Assembly (NCBI GenBank): GCA_002286715.1
Contig: NSJX01000076.1
Coordinates: 2,691-66,690, forward strand
Length of the DNA stretch: 64,000 nt
Direction: 5' to 3'
Source: Dentipellis sp. KUC8613
Lineage: Eukaryota > Basidiomycota > Agaricomycetes > Russulales > Hericiaceae
This document shows positions 49,061 through 60,237 of this stretch, piece by piece (position 1 is the first letter of the stretch; each line of letters begins with the position of its first letter). The position numbers and the translations under genes were made by a program. Below the pieces are notes generated by a model that was given only the letters and a program-made list of their open reading frames with translations, had not been told where the DNA came from and searched no databases.

Positions 49061-49591
49061 TTCGAGTCGGCCTGCGAAGCGGCGGCGCTGAGCGACAGGA
49101 GAGGGGGTGGAGACGTGATGTTGAAGTTGGGACGCGAGTCTTCCGTCGATGCTCGCCAAGTTTCCCTGCTTTGTGTACTCTGCGACGGGTGCCTTTCATA
49201 GTCAAATTCAACTGTATTCTACACGCTAAAAATGTGGTACATAGATGGGAAGCAGATGGGGAGTGTATATGAATGCGACATGAGAGAGAAATGGATATTA
49301 GGGAGACAGGGACGGAAACAGTATGGGTAGCAGTATTGAGGCGAGACGAAAGGATACGATGCAGTGAGGCAGGTCATAGAAATAGGAACGTGGTGAGAAA
49401 TATAAGCTCGGGAGAGGGGGATAGTCGACACAGATTACCGAGGGATACAGTTAGGACGGAGCAGCAGGCAACAATACACCCATAGCAGAGAAAGAGAGAG
49501 AACTGAAATGACTGATGAGAAAACTCAGCATGCGTGATAGCAAGAGCAGTCACTCACCCCATTGCAATGTCCATTGTCAAATATTAGAAGA

Positions 49592-50514
49592 CTACTGGCC
49601 ACTCTGAAGCTTCTGGAGCGCTTCTTGGCACTTCTGAGATTTCTTGTGACGCTTGAGGGCTCCTGAATCTGATCCGTTCGATGACATCCCCCTTACAACC
49701 ATCGTTCCGCATATCCAGCAGGACTTCTTGCCGAGGCCCATATGAACGGTGAGCATGTGCCGTCCAACATCTCTGTCTCCTTCTATGTGTCCGCCGCAGG
49801 GCTTGATCTCCCCCTTCCGAGGCCTACTGCGCTTCTCCACAAGCATTGTACATCTGTCGTTGCTCACCACTGACGGGTGTGCTGCAGCGAAGTGAGATCC
49901 CACTGCGGTCTCTGAGTCGGTGAGGATGGATGCACAACCACGGAATGGACACTTCCACTGCCGGTCAGTGTTGTACCGCTCTTCAGTCATCACCGGGTAC
50001 ATCTCATCCACGTAGTGACTGAGTATCCTGTAATGCAAGACAAGGAATCGTCAGTGGGGACCCAGCGATGCTACTCGACCGCTTACACTTCCAAATTTCG
50101 GGTGTCAGAGCGCTGTGGCCCCGAGGATGGTGCGCGCCCTTCGGAGGCGGAACTCAGAGTATGTCTGGTACATGCGACGTGAGCGACGAAGGCGCGAGAG
50201 AGAAGGAAAGAAGTACTTACGGCGAGGCAGGATCTGGTATTTCAGCATGGCTTGAAAGCTCCTCGTTGATAGTGGACGAAGTCGGTACTACACCATCTTG
50301 CACAGAGAACATCCCAGGAGGAAGGTGCTCAATTGCTAGGTGCCCATTGTTAAGAGGCTGTGGTGGGATCTGGTCGCCGGGATTATGCGAACTGTGTTCT
50401 TCTTGCGGCCCCGGGGCGCCAGACGGTATTGTGAATGTTGTGTTGTACATCGGATTGGGCGATGTACCAAGCAGTTCTATTTCGAGTGCGCTAAGGGGCC
50501 GAGACTCGGTGCTT
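49592..50514 (-). CDS. Three-zinc-finger protein (member D), 5' end uncertain
   Basis: Three firm exons, 50514-50221, 50164-50087 and 50027-49592, join with phase-2 introns. They encode a Ser/Pro/Glu-rich segment (SALEIELLGTSPNPMY...), the signature GRAPSSGPQRS, and then the fingers: WKCPFRGC...VGSHFAAAH, an altered second finger (KPCGGHIEGDRDVGRHMLTVH), the linker HMGLGKK, and CWICG...ALKRHKKSQKC. The protein ends CQEALQKLQSGQ. One or two small upstream exons (about 50560-50840) probably exist, as in member B, but I could not fix them. The 5' region at about 50930-51110 is homologous to the one upstream of member B (42480-42620). Likely nuclear; function unknown. Confidence 0.65.
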
Positions 50515-52019
50515 CTGAAAAGAAGTATGCAGCATGTGAGGTAACATCAGATAATAACAATGGAAGGTGGCATACGTGGGGAATGGCTCTGACAGCGTAT
50601 CTGGGTGATGGGGAAGAGTGGCAGTGGTAATGCGCTGTTCTACCGCGCTGCATACAATGTCACTAGAAGCTCCGATCGGACGCGTACGCGCTCCTTACCT
50701 GGATCGCTCGAAATACGTCTGGACAGGGAAGCGACTGGTCAATGCGTGCGAGTGTCAGAAGTGAACCAGAGAAGAAAGGCGAGGACAGGCTTACTGTACG
50801 TTTCGCATTTTCGTTGTTTTCTGAAGTGATCGTCGTAAAGCTAGAAGAATGAGATAGACTCAGATAGATGCGTAACAGCGTCACTGTGTGGTGGAAAGAG
50901 GAAGAGGTTGTGAGAAAGCAGAGAGGGTTGGAGCGCCGCCGAGTTCAAGTCCGACGCGTCGAGGACCCCGTTCACTCGAAACGCGAACCCTGCACGTGCT
51001 CGCGAACCGTGAACGAGAACAATGAGATGGACCGCGCCGCCGGGGCCACAAGCCATTTGATTGTCCGGCAAATTCAACAGTGCGTTTTATTTGTCACAAT
51101 GACTGGGCACAACGCTCGATCAATGCGTTTAGCTACCGCCCCCTTCGTATGTTTTCCGACAACTGGTGGATGCATTCAGTCAATGACTCCTTTCTCGTAT
51201 GCGAGTACTCACTATATTCCCGTGGTAGTAAACGCGGTTCTGCGGTGTCCTCCGAAGGCCGCATTGACGAGCACGCCCAACTATGTCCATGGCATTCGTT
51301 GCGGGCGGCTGCTAAAGGCTCAGATACACTCCATAAACGCACTTTCCCAGCGTGTTTGGCGCAATGATCGGGATGAACGTTCGCCCCGACAGTCGCGCTT
51401 GACCGCGCGAGGTTGGAATTCGAGAGCACTACCCGTTCCTTCTTCGTCGCCGCCCGGCAGAGGGGCCATATGTGCACCTGAAATTCTTCTCTTCCTGTGC
51501 CGATGTGTTTCTGAAGACATCTACCGGCAAGGTCAAACGTCAGCCCTGATCATGTATCCGGTATATTGAGGCTTCAAGAGGGATTGTCATTCTCAAACTC
51601 GTATACATCCCAGGAGTTCAAGTCCACCTACGAGGATTGGCGGAGAGTAAGTCATGCGAATCATTTTATGTGACCTCAAACTCTTACCTACAATCAGAAC
51701 CTGCTCAACTTACGCGATATATGTTCTCCATACTCAATCCCAAGTACGCCCATCGCGACCATTGCTGCAATTTTTTCACTTCAATAATCATTCGGGGACC
51801 TTTCATTGACGACAATATGAAGCGTCGCAGATCCTGAACGTCATCTAGTGAGTAACACTTGTTGATAACAAAACCATCAATATATCCGCTACCACTCACC
51901 AAGCCAGCTTGTTTTCGATACTTGTCCATACAGCTGAGGCTCAACGAATGACCTCCTTCATCACGATCGCCGAGTCCTGGCGAGTGCGCCCACCAAAAGC
52001 GGTGGCGACACGCGTACAT
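50515..52019. other. 5' region of member D and unassigned sequence
   Basis: Contains the promoter-like block shared with member B around 50930-51110. Beyond it no gene was recognised. Confidence 0.35.
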
Positions 52020-52520
52020 GTCACCCCACAGTTGTGAAGGCGTTCAGCTGCGAAAGCCGCATGGCCCGTTCAACTGACCACCGTCTGGTCTCTCTGATGA
52101 AAGACTATCCAGATGTTGCCTATGGATCCGTCGCGCTCGAGACTCCATCTTTGGTGGCGGGGAGATGGTCCATCATCCGTCGTACGTCGTCGATGTTGAT
52201 CGGAGTACGAAGACCAGAAGACTACTTACCCATAAAGGACATGCAGCTCCTGTCCACTCGTGCCATTTTCCCGAATGTCCGTCAGCACAATGTGGGTATC
52301 TCTCATGAACCAATAATCATTCTCCAAAAAAATATGCGATTTTTTCCGTACGTGGCCGTGTTTTTCAGAGACGTCATTTTCACTCCTCGACTTGGAAGCA
52401 ACGGGGAGACTCGGATCGTGACGGAAAAAACGCGTGACGTAACGCGTTATACGACGCGACGGTCATGTCACGGCTCGCATGGTCAGGTCAAGTTTCAGTC
52501 GTGCCATGTCCTTACGAAAG
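52020..52520 (+). repeat. CRE-palindrome repeat, copy 3
   Basis: Shares gttgatcggagtacgaagacc (about 52196) and a one-base-degraded palindrome, CGCGTGACGTAACGCG (about 52432-52447). It lies about 0.5 kb upstream of the first peroxygenase gene. Confidence 0.55.
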
Positions 52521-52951
52521 GCTCGCCACTCAGTCCAGGCGGCGCAGAAGCGGCTAGCGCAGAGGAATGAGGCATCACGTCTATCTTTGAGGCAGTGACT
52601 ATGTCTGTGGCGAGGCTATCGGTGGATCGACAGTTTGGGGAGGTACGCCTCCAGGTTGGAGAGTCGCACATCACTTCAGACTGTGAGCATTTTTGCTCTT
52701 TCCCTTGTCGTAAATTCAATTGATTGTCTCATCAGTAATCTGGAATGAGCCTCTACGCCAGAGCGCCTCGCAAATACAACTTCTAGTCGCGATCGTTGCT
52801 CCATTGCTCACGTCCAGACGTCAAGTTGACTGGATCAGCCAACGAAACGCCCACCTTTTTTCAGCTATACTCCAATCCTACGTCCCTTCAAACGGCTGCT
52901 CGACAAGGCCGCAAATGCACCCCAATTCGTTTTCTAAACAGCTCCGCTGCG

Positions 52952-54513
52952 ATGCTCATACTTGTTCCTCTCTTCGCGCTTGCAGCTACTGTTCGAGCTT
53001 TCCCCAGCTTTGCTGGTAGTACTCCTCATCATCAGTCTGAACGTTTCTCGCACAAAGCGGTGCTCTCTTTCCGTGCCCCTGCTGGATCGCCCGAGCCGGA
53101 ACCAATGGCGGTCGTCGATGGCCTCAAGAGAGTCCCTGACGAAGATCATCCGTTTCAGGCTTCAGGCTCCACGGATAGACGCGGCCCCTGCCCAGGCCTC
53201 AACACGTATGTCTTTTACCTTGCACTCCGAGTTGAGACCTCATTGCGCTTTCAAAGACTCGCGAATCATGGATATATACTGCGTAACGGCATCGTCGCTG
53301 GAGATGAGTTTATTAACGGATCCGTTGAAGGCTTGGGCATGGGCGCCGATATCGTGACGGTTCTCGTTGTCTTGTCGCTTGCTTATGATGGCGACTTGTC
53401 TGTATCTCCCCTATATAGCGTCTCATGACGTGCTAACACTGCTTGTCACGACGCGTCGCAGGCTGTCGGGCAAGTTCTCCATCGGAGCACCGGACAATCG
53501 TACAGTGGGTCTTGGCGCCTTACAGAACATTTTCGGTGTCGCAGGAGGCCTCAACTATCACAACACTCTTGAAGGTATCTAGGACTTGATCAGATTGACA
53601 GTCGCCCCGGAGCTCGTTCATCGTTTCTCTGGCAGGCGATGCAAGCACCACGCGCCAGGATGCCTATTTCGGAGACGCTCACTCAATGGATCCCAATCTG
53701 TACCTGCAGATGAAGAGCATCGCCGCGCGGCTCGGAGGGGATCTATGGCTTCGACACCATGAAAGAAGTCCTACAGTCACGCTACGACGACAGCCGCGCG
53801 CGCAATCCCATGTTCTACTGGCTGCCCGTCCCTGCCCTCGTCCCACTCGGTAGCAAGGCTCGCACGTAATCCACATGTTTAGAGATCCGAGTCACTCACA
53901 CAATTCTCACAGGGCCTTGCATCCATGCTATTCGCCAACGGCACGTACGGCGCGGGTGGCGTACCCAACGAAGCGTCCATCTCATCCTTCCTCGGCGCGC
54001 ACGCCCTGCCAGACGGTCGCTATGAGTATGTGCACGAGCGCTTCCCCGACAACTGGTACCGCCGAGCCGAGCCACTGAACATCGTGGAGGCCCTGGAGAT
54101 GATTGTAGACTTCCTCGTTTCGACGAATGTGCCATTTGGGGCGAACGCAGGATGTCCGGACGCGTTTATTCCCTTTGATCTCGGCGCGTTGACGGATGTG
54201 AACGGGCTGGCGTGTTTCCTCACTGCGCTGCAAGCGAACATACCGTCGGCGGTTGTGCAACCACTGCATGATATTGGGGAGATGCTCAATCAGGTATGAT
54301 CCTCCCAGTGTTCGTTGCTCCCAGGCCGAGTGATGCTTACTGAAATGCGTGTACACGACGTAGATACTCGGCAAGATCACGCCCATGTTCAAGCAGTCTG
54401 GATGCCCGACGTATAACGCGACGCAGGCACAGGCGTACAAGGATCTGTCGAACTGCAGCACCTTTGGTCCGCCGACTTCTCAGGACCAAGCGTACGGTCG
54501 CACCTCATCGTAA
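52952..54513 (+). pseudogene. Aromatic (unspecific) peroxygenase UPO1, one frameshift
   Basis: Six exons, 52952-53205, 53257-53397, 53462-53574, 53636-53857, 53913-54293 and 54364-54513, encode a secreted haem-thiolate peroxygenase (chloroperoxidase family, Pfam Peroxidase_2; EC 1.11.2.1 type). Residues 1-17 are a signal peptide. PCPGLNTLANHGYI holds the proximal Cys80; EGDASTTRQD (from residue 169) is the Mg/haem-propionate and distal-site motif. Such enzymes insert oxygen from H2O2 into C-H bonds outside the cell. Exon 4 has one extra G in the run at 53737-53740, shifting the frame before YGFDTMKEV; without it the remainder reads on to TAA 54511-54513. Intron 4 begins with GC (53858) instead of GT. 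It is either a recent pseudogene or contains a sequence error. All six exons match UPO2. Confidence 0.8.
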
Positions 54514-55543
54514 TCCCGACAAACATACCCCACCCTTTCTGCCCTTGTTGTCATCTATTCTTCCATTCCTCTTCCATTCCTTTCGTTTCCCATTATATGG
54601 CTGACTCGCCTTGGTAGCGATACTCTCGTTCTGCATGTGGATGCTTCCGATCTTTTGCGCCGATTGAATAATCCTGCGCCGATTGCCCATCTCCCGCCGA
54701 GTCATATCCTGGGACGAGTGGATCGACACGTCATGTATGCAAATGGCAATGCTGCACTGTTACAGATTCTCCGCCTTCTCAGTACCATATGGTCACGCCG
54801 CGCGCGTGGTCTTACCCCGTAGCCACGAGGAAACATCTGCGAACGCGCGGTACGAGATACACGTCCTTCAAAAGCTCTAGTACCATCTGTCAGTCTTCGG
54901 AGTCGAAGAGCAATGTCGTAATAGGATTCTGGAAGACGCCGCGCGGATCCTCTCCACGATTCGCGGATACAACGGCGAAGGAATTTGTCGTACAGTATGT
55001 ATGCATGGCAGGACTTGCAAATCGTACGTGATGCTCAAAGTTTGATGGACATGTGCATGGGCGAGTCGCAAATTATCGGATTTCCGTCCGCGGGCTCAGA
55101 ACTAACTGTTTTCTCTCGCCCTATACGTCTCTCGACAAGTCAACTCTTGATGCAAACCAACGCACGACCAGTAAGTGTCGAAAGCGAAGATATCACTCAG
55201 GCCGTCGATGCACATGTACAGGCGTCGGCCACAGCCGGTGGATGAAGAAAGGAAGAGAAGAAAGTTAGATCGGCGAGAAGCCTACCAGTCGGGTCCCACT
55301 TCCTTCTCCTGTTCTTTTGCCACAGACGATGAGAACATTGGTTTCGTCTTCACGGCCACTCCAAGTCGTAACCCCTCACAAAACCGCATCGCATCACCTT
55401 GTCTTATGCCTTCTACCCGCGATCCCAGCCCAAATCAACGTAACACTACATTTTTTCTTCCTACAACTCGCTTCCCGAGATCTGCTATAAACCCCACTCA
55501 TAAATACTCCTGACCACTTCTCGGGGCCGCCCCAGTCGCCGCA
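54514..55543. other. Intergenic between the peroxygenases; UPO2 promoter
   Basis: No gene recognised. A TATA box (gctataaacc, about 55486-55495) lies about 55 bp before the UPO2 ATG. Confidence 0.4.
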
Positions 55544-57145
55544 ATGCTCGTCCTCGCCCCCCTCCTCCTACTCGCATCCGCCACCAGCGCCTTTCCCAAC
55601 TTCTCCAGCGGCGCTCCCCACCGCCGTCTCTCGGAACGCTCCCCGCACAAAGGCGTATTCTCCGTCCGTGCGCCTGCAGGACCGCAGCAGCCCGAGCAGG
55701 AACCAGTCGCAGTCGTCGACGGCCTGAAGAGGGTCCCGGACGAGGACCACCCATTCCAGGCGCCGGGGCCTACAGATCGCCGCGGGCCGTGCCCGGGCTT
55801 AACACGTATGTCTCTCCGGGAGTTAGAGCGTAGTGTGCTGATGCTGAATTTTTCGAAGCCTCGCGAACCATGGCTACATTTCGCGTAGCGGCATCGTCAC
55901 CGTCGACGAAGTCACCAAAGCATCCGTCGACGCGCTTGGCATGGGCGTCGAGATCGCGTCGCTCGTGTCCATCCTGTCGCTTGCGTACGACGGCGACCTG
56001 TCAGTAATTTTCAGTCCTTCTATCTTTATTTCTCTTTCTCTTCTGCATGCGTCGAGAGTCGTGCGTTGACATGAGCGCGCGGTGCAGGTTGTCGGGCAAG
56101 TTCTCGATCGGCGCGCCGGATAATCGGACGGCGGCGCTGGGCGCGCTGCAGAACATCCTCGGGGTCGAAGGCGGGCTGGACTACCACAACACGCTCGAAG
56201 GTGCGTACCACCCGCTTCTACATATGGTGTCGGTGCCGAGCTAACCGATCTTGCAGGCGACGCCAGCACGACGCGCCAGGACGCGTACTTCGGCGACAAC
56301 CACTCGATGGACCCGAACCTGTACGCGCAGATGAAGCGCATCGCGGCGAAGCACGGCGGCGTGTACGGCTACGACACGATGAAGGAGGTCCTGCAGACGC
56401 GCTACGATGATAGTCGCGCGCGCAACCCGACGTTCTACTGGCTGCCCGTCGCCGCGCTCGTCCCGCTCGGCAGCAAGGTCCGTTCGCGTCCTTGCTCTCC
56501 CCACATTCATTTCCCGAATACAACGCTGACGCGTCTGTGCCGCTAGACATTCATAGCGAACCTCTTCGCGAACGGAACCTACGGCGCGGGCGGCGTGCCA
56601 AACGAAGCCACTATCTCCGCCTTCCTCGGCGCGCGCGCGCTGCCCGACGGGCGGTACGAGTCCGTCCCGGAACGGTTCCCGGACAACTGGTACCGGCGCG
56701 CGGAGCCGCTGAACATCGTCGAGGCCCTCGCGGTCATCCTCGACTTTATACTTTCGACGGACGTGCCGTTCGGCGCGAACGCGGGGCGCACGGACGCGTT
56801 TTTACCGCTGGAGGTGGACGTGGGGAATGTGGGGGGTCTGGCGTGCTTTGTGCTGACGGCGCTGCAGGCGAATGTGCCGTCGATGATCGCGCAGCCTCTG
56901 CGCGATGTTGAGGCGATTGTCAGTCAGGTGCGCTTGATACTCCCGCCCCGATGCTCTCATTCTAAAATATGGATGCGAATCGATCTGCGCAGGTGCTCGA
57001 CAAGATCACGCCGCTGTTCGAGGACTTCGGGTGCCCGGCCTACAATGCAACACATGCGCAGGCGTACAAGGATCTGTCGAAGTGGAACGTGTTTGGCCCG
57101 CCGCCGGCGTCGCAGGATCAGGTGTATGGCCGCAAGTCGTCGTAG
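55544..57145 (+). pseudogene. Aromatic (unspecific) peroxygenase UPO2, one frameshift at exon 1 end
   Basis: Exons 55544-55805, 55859-55999, 56088-56200, 56257-56477, 56547-56927 and 56993-57145 match UPO1 exon by exon. The signal peptide is MLVLAPLLLLASATSA. The proximal motif is PCPGL (Cys83) and EGDASTTRQDAYFGD is complete. At the end of exon 1 the paralogue has ggcctcaacac but this copy has ggcttaacac, one base fewer, so the conserved Asn is lost and the phase does not match exon 2 (C-CTC-GCG-AAC-CAT, LANHGYI). No other GT or AG restores the frame that I can see. Exons 2-6 are otherwise intact and strongly GC3-biased, suggesting recent inactivation or a one-base assembly error. The product would be an extracellular H2O2-dependent oxygenase. 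Confidence 0.8.
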
Positions 57146-57434
57146 GCGCGACAGGCGTTCCTCGTGTTTATAACCCTTACTGTCCTTGACCTTTCCATTC
57201 ATTCACCATCACATTCGTTTTCATTACATTAAAGGCTCGCTTTTGTAGAATTACGCTCGTACAAAACGCTTCTACAAGCGGACACTTACTCATACGCTCT
57301 TTGGTCTTGGTTGAGATGCCGAGAAATACACTCTTTCAACCCTCATCACATCACGCCCCAGAATCAAACGCAAATGATATACATATCATAATTCTTCTTC
57401 AATCACCAGTTACCTCCCCACCTGTACCATAGAT
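57146..57434. other. Convergent 3' flanks of UPO2 and YCII-2
   Basis: No gene. An AT-rich stretch near 57360-57400 may include the polyadenylation signals of both genes. Confidence 0.4.
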
Positions 57435-57885
57435 TCACAAAGGCTTCGCCGCGATCCACGGCCTGATCTCCAGCTTCTCCTTGTCCCACTGACCACACCC
57501 CAACGAACATGAGCACTCGATTCGCAGATCACATATCAACAGCACGCACCACGTTCCCAGTCCAGTACGGATCGACCTCGATGATCTTCTTAACTTCCTC
57601 GAGGGTGCGCGCCTTGAAGATCATCATCGAGCCCTCCATCTTCTTCGCGGTGACGGACGCGGGGAGCGACGCCTCGTCCACGAACGCGCCACCCGTGACT
57701 AGATTATGCACACCGTCAGCTAAGCAACGCGTCATCGAGAGGAATGGGCACGCACCGAGAGTGCCAGACGCGACGTGCGCCTGCATGCCCGCGAGATGGT
57801 GCGGCCGCTGCTCGAGGCGGCGGCTCAGCCCGTCTGCGTAGTCGGGGGCCCACACGGCGAAGTAGTACAGCGTATCAGTCGACAT
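57435..57885 (-). CDS. YCII-domain protein (YCII-2), 110 aa
   Basis: Exons 57885-57756, 57698-57550 and 57488-57435 join in frame, with intron positions and phases identical to YCII-1. Core motifs: YYFAVWAPDYADG, RLEQRPHHLAGMQAH, GGAFVDEASLPAS, GSMMIFKA, EEVKKIIEVDPYW and LEIRPWIAAKPL. The gene is intact with strong GC3 bias. Its product is a small soluble alpha/beta-barrel-like dimer by family analogy; activity unknown. A TATA box lies at 57971-57976 and a telo-box-like motif at 58171-58180 on the same strand. Confidence 0.9.
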
Positions 57886-58170
57886 TGTCCTGCGTGCCAA
57901 TGCTTGAGGGAACGGGAATGGTAGTGTGTGTCTGCGGGGAGCTGCGAAGTCGACGTCTAAGCGGGCGCAGTTTATAAGTCGCGCGCAGGCTCGGGGGAGC
58001 GTGCGCGCGTGGCCGAGCATGGTGTAATCTGGCCGCTGCGTGCCGCCTGCGCCGGGAGTGGGAGTGGGACTGAGTACTTACGGGGAAGGAGCCCTGTTGG
58101 ATGGACGTGACGAAGCAGCTGAGTACGCGGACGGGAGGAGGCGGGCCGCTGCGATGAGCGTACAGGGAAG

Positions 58171-58180
58171 CCCTAACCCC
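58171..58180 (-). promoter_or_regulatory. Telo-box-like motif upstream of YCII-2
   Basis: CCCTAACCCC on the plus strand (GGGGTTAGGG on the gene strand), about 290 bp before the YCII-2 ATG, the same distance as the motif upstream of YCII-1. Confidence 0.4.
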
Positions 58181-58389
58181 AAGCCACTACTTACGCTCCT
58201 CGTCCGCTGCGGACGTCCCTTTCATCGCAATACTTCCTTGGTCGAGGCCAGCAACGGAGACTATCAACGCCAGTGCTCTGAACTCCTGAAGTTTCGCCGA
58301 TTTTTTTTTTCCATCGACATACCTCGTCTCTTCTCGCCGGACACGACTGAACAAGATTGAGTTCTCTTTGCAAATTAGAACCCCAATAT

Positions 58390-58590
58390 ATCTGGTAAGC
58401 ATAGGATGCCGCTCGGACGGCGGGGGTTGGCGCTTGCGTCTGCTGTCTTCTATCAGAGCTCGTTGTCTTGCTCCCGCGCGCGTCGGTCGTGGGCGGCGGC
58501 GCATATGGCCATTGTGACGGCACGTATAGACATCTTGCGGTGTACTGGCCGTGGGGTAGGTCTGTCCCGGCAGCTCTGCATCGAAGGATG
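58390..58590 (-). pseudogene. Fragment of the C2H2 gene's last exon
   Basis: The stretch around cgttgtcttgctc...cgtcggtcgtgggcggcggcgcat and the following bases match 7840-7935 in the last exon of the zinc-finger gene. The fingers themselves are absent. It lies directly beside copy 2 of the dispersed repeat. Confidence 0.6.
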
Positions 58591-58599
58591 CCATTGGGC

Positions 58600-59055
58600 G
58601 GTTTCCTGGGCAGCAAAGTGTGGTGTATCGACAGAGGACTAGGCTGTAATGCTTCGAATTCGATGGAAGCCTGTAGCAACTGACTGCAATGTCTAACGAA
58701 GATTCGATGCAACGATAGGATCGCCCGTGTATAGCCTACAAGTTGTTCAGTGTCGGATGCAGCGGAGTGCCTTTCTTGCCTTTCCCCGCACTGGATGCTT
58801 ACGCGTTCGCCTACGCTTCTTCCGCGAGGGCTGTCCCTGTCCCAAGACGAGGCTACACATTACTGGCCGGTGAGTGTTCTACTATCGTGCTCTCAGCGAC
58901 GTGGACATGCATCGGTCTGTCATATTGAACGCCGCCGGCTCGAGGTATCTACGGACCCCAGGAGCCATCCACAGGAAGCGCGTACACTTCTATCCAGTAC
59001 GATTCAGATGTAGGTACCTTGTGCATCCGACTTGCGAGATCGCATGGCCATACTA
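58600..59055. repeat. Dispersed repeat, copy 2 (partner 9757-10210)
   Basis: Shares ordered landmarks with copy 1 (gaagattcgatgcaac, cgccgccggctcgag, gtaccttg, ggccatact), same orientation, ending at about 59055. Confidence 0.6.
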
Positions 59056-59378
59056 ATGAGGCTTATTTCCCCGCAGACGCAGTGGCGCAAATTACGCGGC
59101 GATCCGCGCGTTGGAGGGCGATATTGGCTTACCCTAAGAAGACGGTGAGTACCGCTTCTGACCTCTAGCCAATCTTCATGCCTCCTGGAACCTAGCGAGC
59201 ATGAAGCAGAGTAACATTTTCCGCTCGATTTGGCGAGAATCCATGCATGGGTATGTGCTTTCACTCTTCATCGCCTCATATCCTAAATTCCAACTCAACA
59301 GATATACTGATCAAAATTGATCTCCGAGCTCCAGACAACCTTCCCGTCCCCGTTCCTTTCTCTGAACTACTTATACGT

Positions 59379-59833
59379 TCACAAAGGCTTCGCAGGTATC
59401 CATGGCCTGATGTCCAGCTTCTCCTTGTCCCACTGATCGCACCTTATAAGCATCTCGATTCGCAGATAAGGACAGAAAATCGAAATACGTACGACATTGT
59501 TTACCCAGTACGTATCCGCCTCGACGATCTTCCTTACCTCCGCGACGCTGGCCGCTTTGAACACCATCAGCGACCCGTCCATCTTCTTCTCCGCGACGGA
59601 CGCGGGCAGCGACGCCTCGTCGACAAACGCGCCGCCCGTCACTAGCACGCACCCCATAAGTAACGCTTCAGCGTCTTATACGGATAGGAACGCGCACCAA
59701 GAGCGCCAGACGCAACGTGAGCCTGCATGCCTGCGAGATGGTGCGGCCACTGCGCGAGGCGGCGCGTCAGCGCATCCGCGTCCGTGTAGTCTGGGGCCCA
59801 CACGGCGAAGTAGTACTGCGTCTCAGTCGACAT
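59379..59833 (-). CDS. YCII-domain protein (YCII-3), 112 aa
   Basis: Exons 59833-59698, 59641-59493 and 59432-59379 join in frame with the same intron positions as YCII-1 and YCII-2. Motifs: YYFAVWAPDYTDAD, RLAQWPHHLAGMQAH, GGAFVDEASLPAS, GSLMVFKA, AEVRKIVEADTYW and LDIRPWIPAKPL. A TATA stretch lies at 59921-59926, about 90 bp upstream. Closest to YCII-2, with which it forms a same-strand pair 1.9 kb apart. Activity unknown. Confidence 0.9.
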
Positions 59834-60130
59834 GACTCTCTGAAACAACCTCGATGTCGACGCTGGTGCCAGGAGGAATGGGAGTGGTAGTGCGCGTCTG
59901 GGAGCTGCGAAGCGGGCGCAATTTATAAGTCCCCGAGCAGAGTGTTCGCGTGGCCGGACTGGGACTGAGATATTTATGAGGGAGATCTGCCCTGTCTTCT
60001 CGACATGACGAAGCAGCTGAGCATGTGGGGTGGGTACTACGATTAATGGCCGAGGATACACGGGAAATGGACCAAGGAGTCCAGGAGTCCGAGGCTTTTC
60101 GACTGAGAATATTTTCTGACGACTCATATG

Positions 60131-60175
60131 CTAACCCTATCAGATTAAATGATTAATGTAATCAACTCCTAACCC
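60131..60175 (-). promoter_or_regulatory. CTAACCCT motifs upstream of YCII-3
   Basis: CTAACCCT at 60131-60138 and CTAACCCC at about 60169-60176, roughly 300 bp before the YCII-3 ATG. Weaker than the motifs at the other two genes. They also lie 60-100 bp before the divergent ISA2 gene and could serve it. Confidence 0.3.
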
Positions 60176-60237
60176 CAGGGCACGACGCTTTGCTTAGTCC
60201 TCGCTCGCCTTGAATCCGAGTCCTTTCATTCGCCTCC

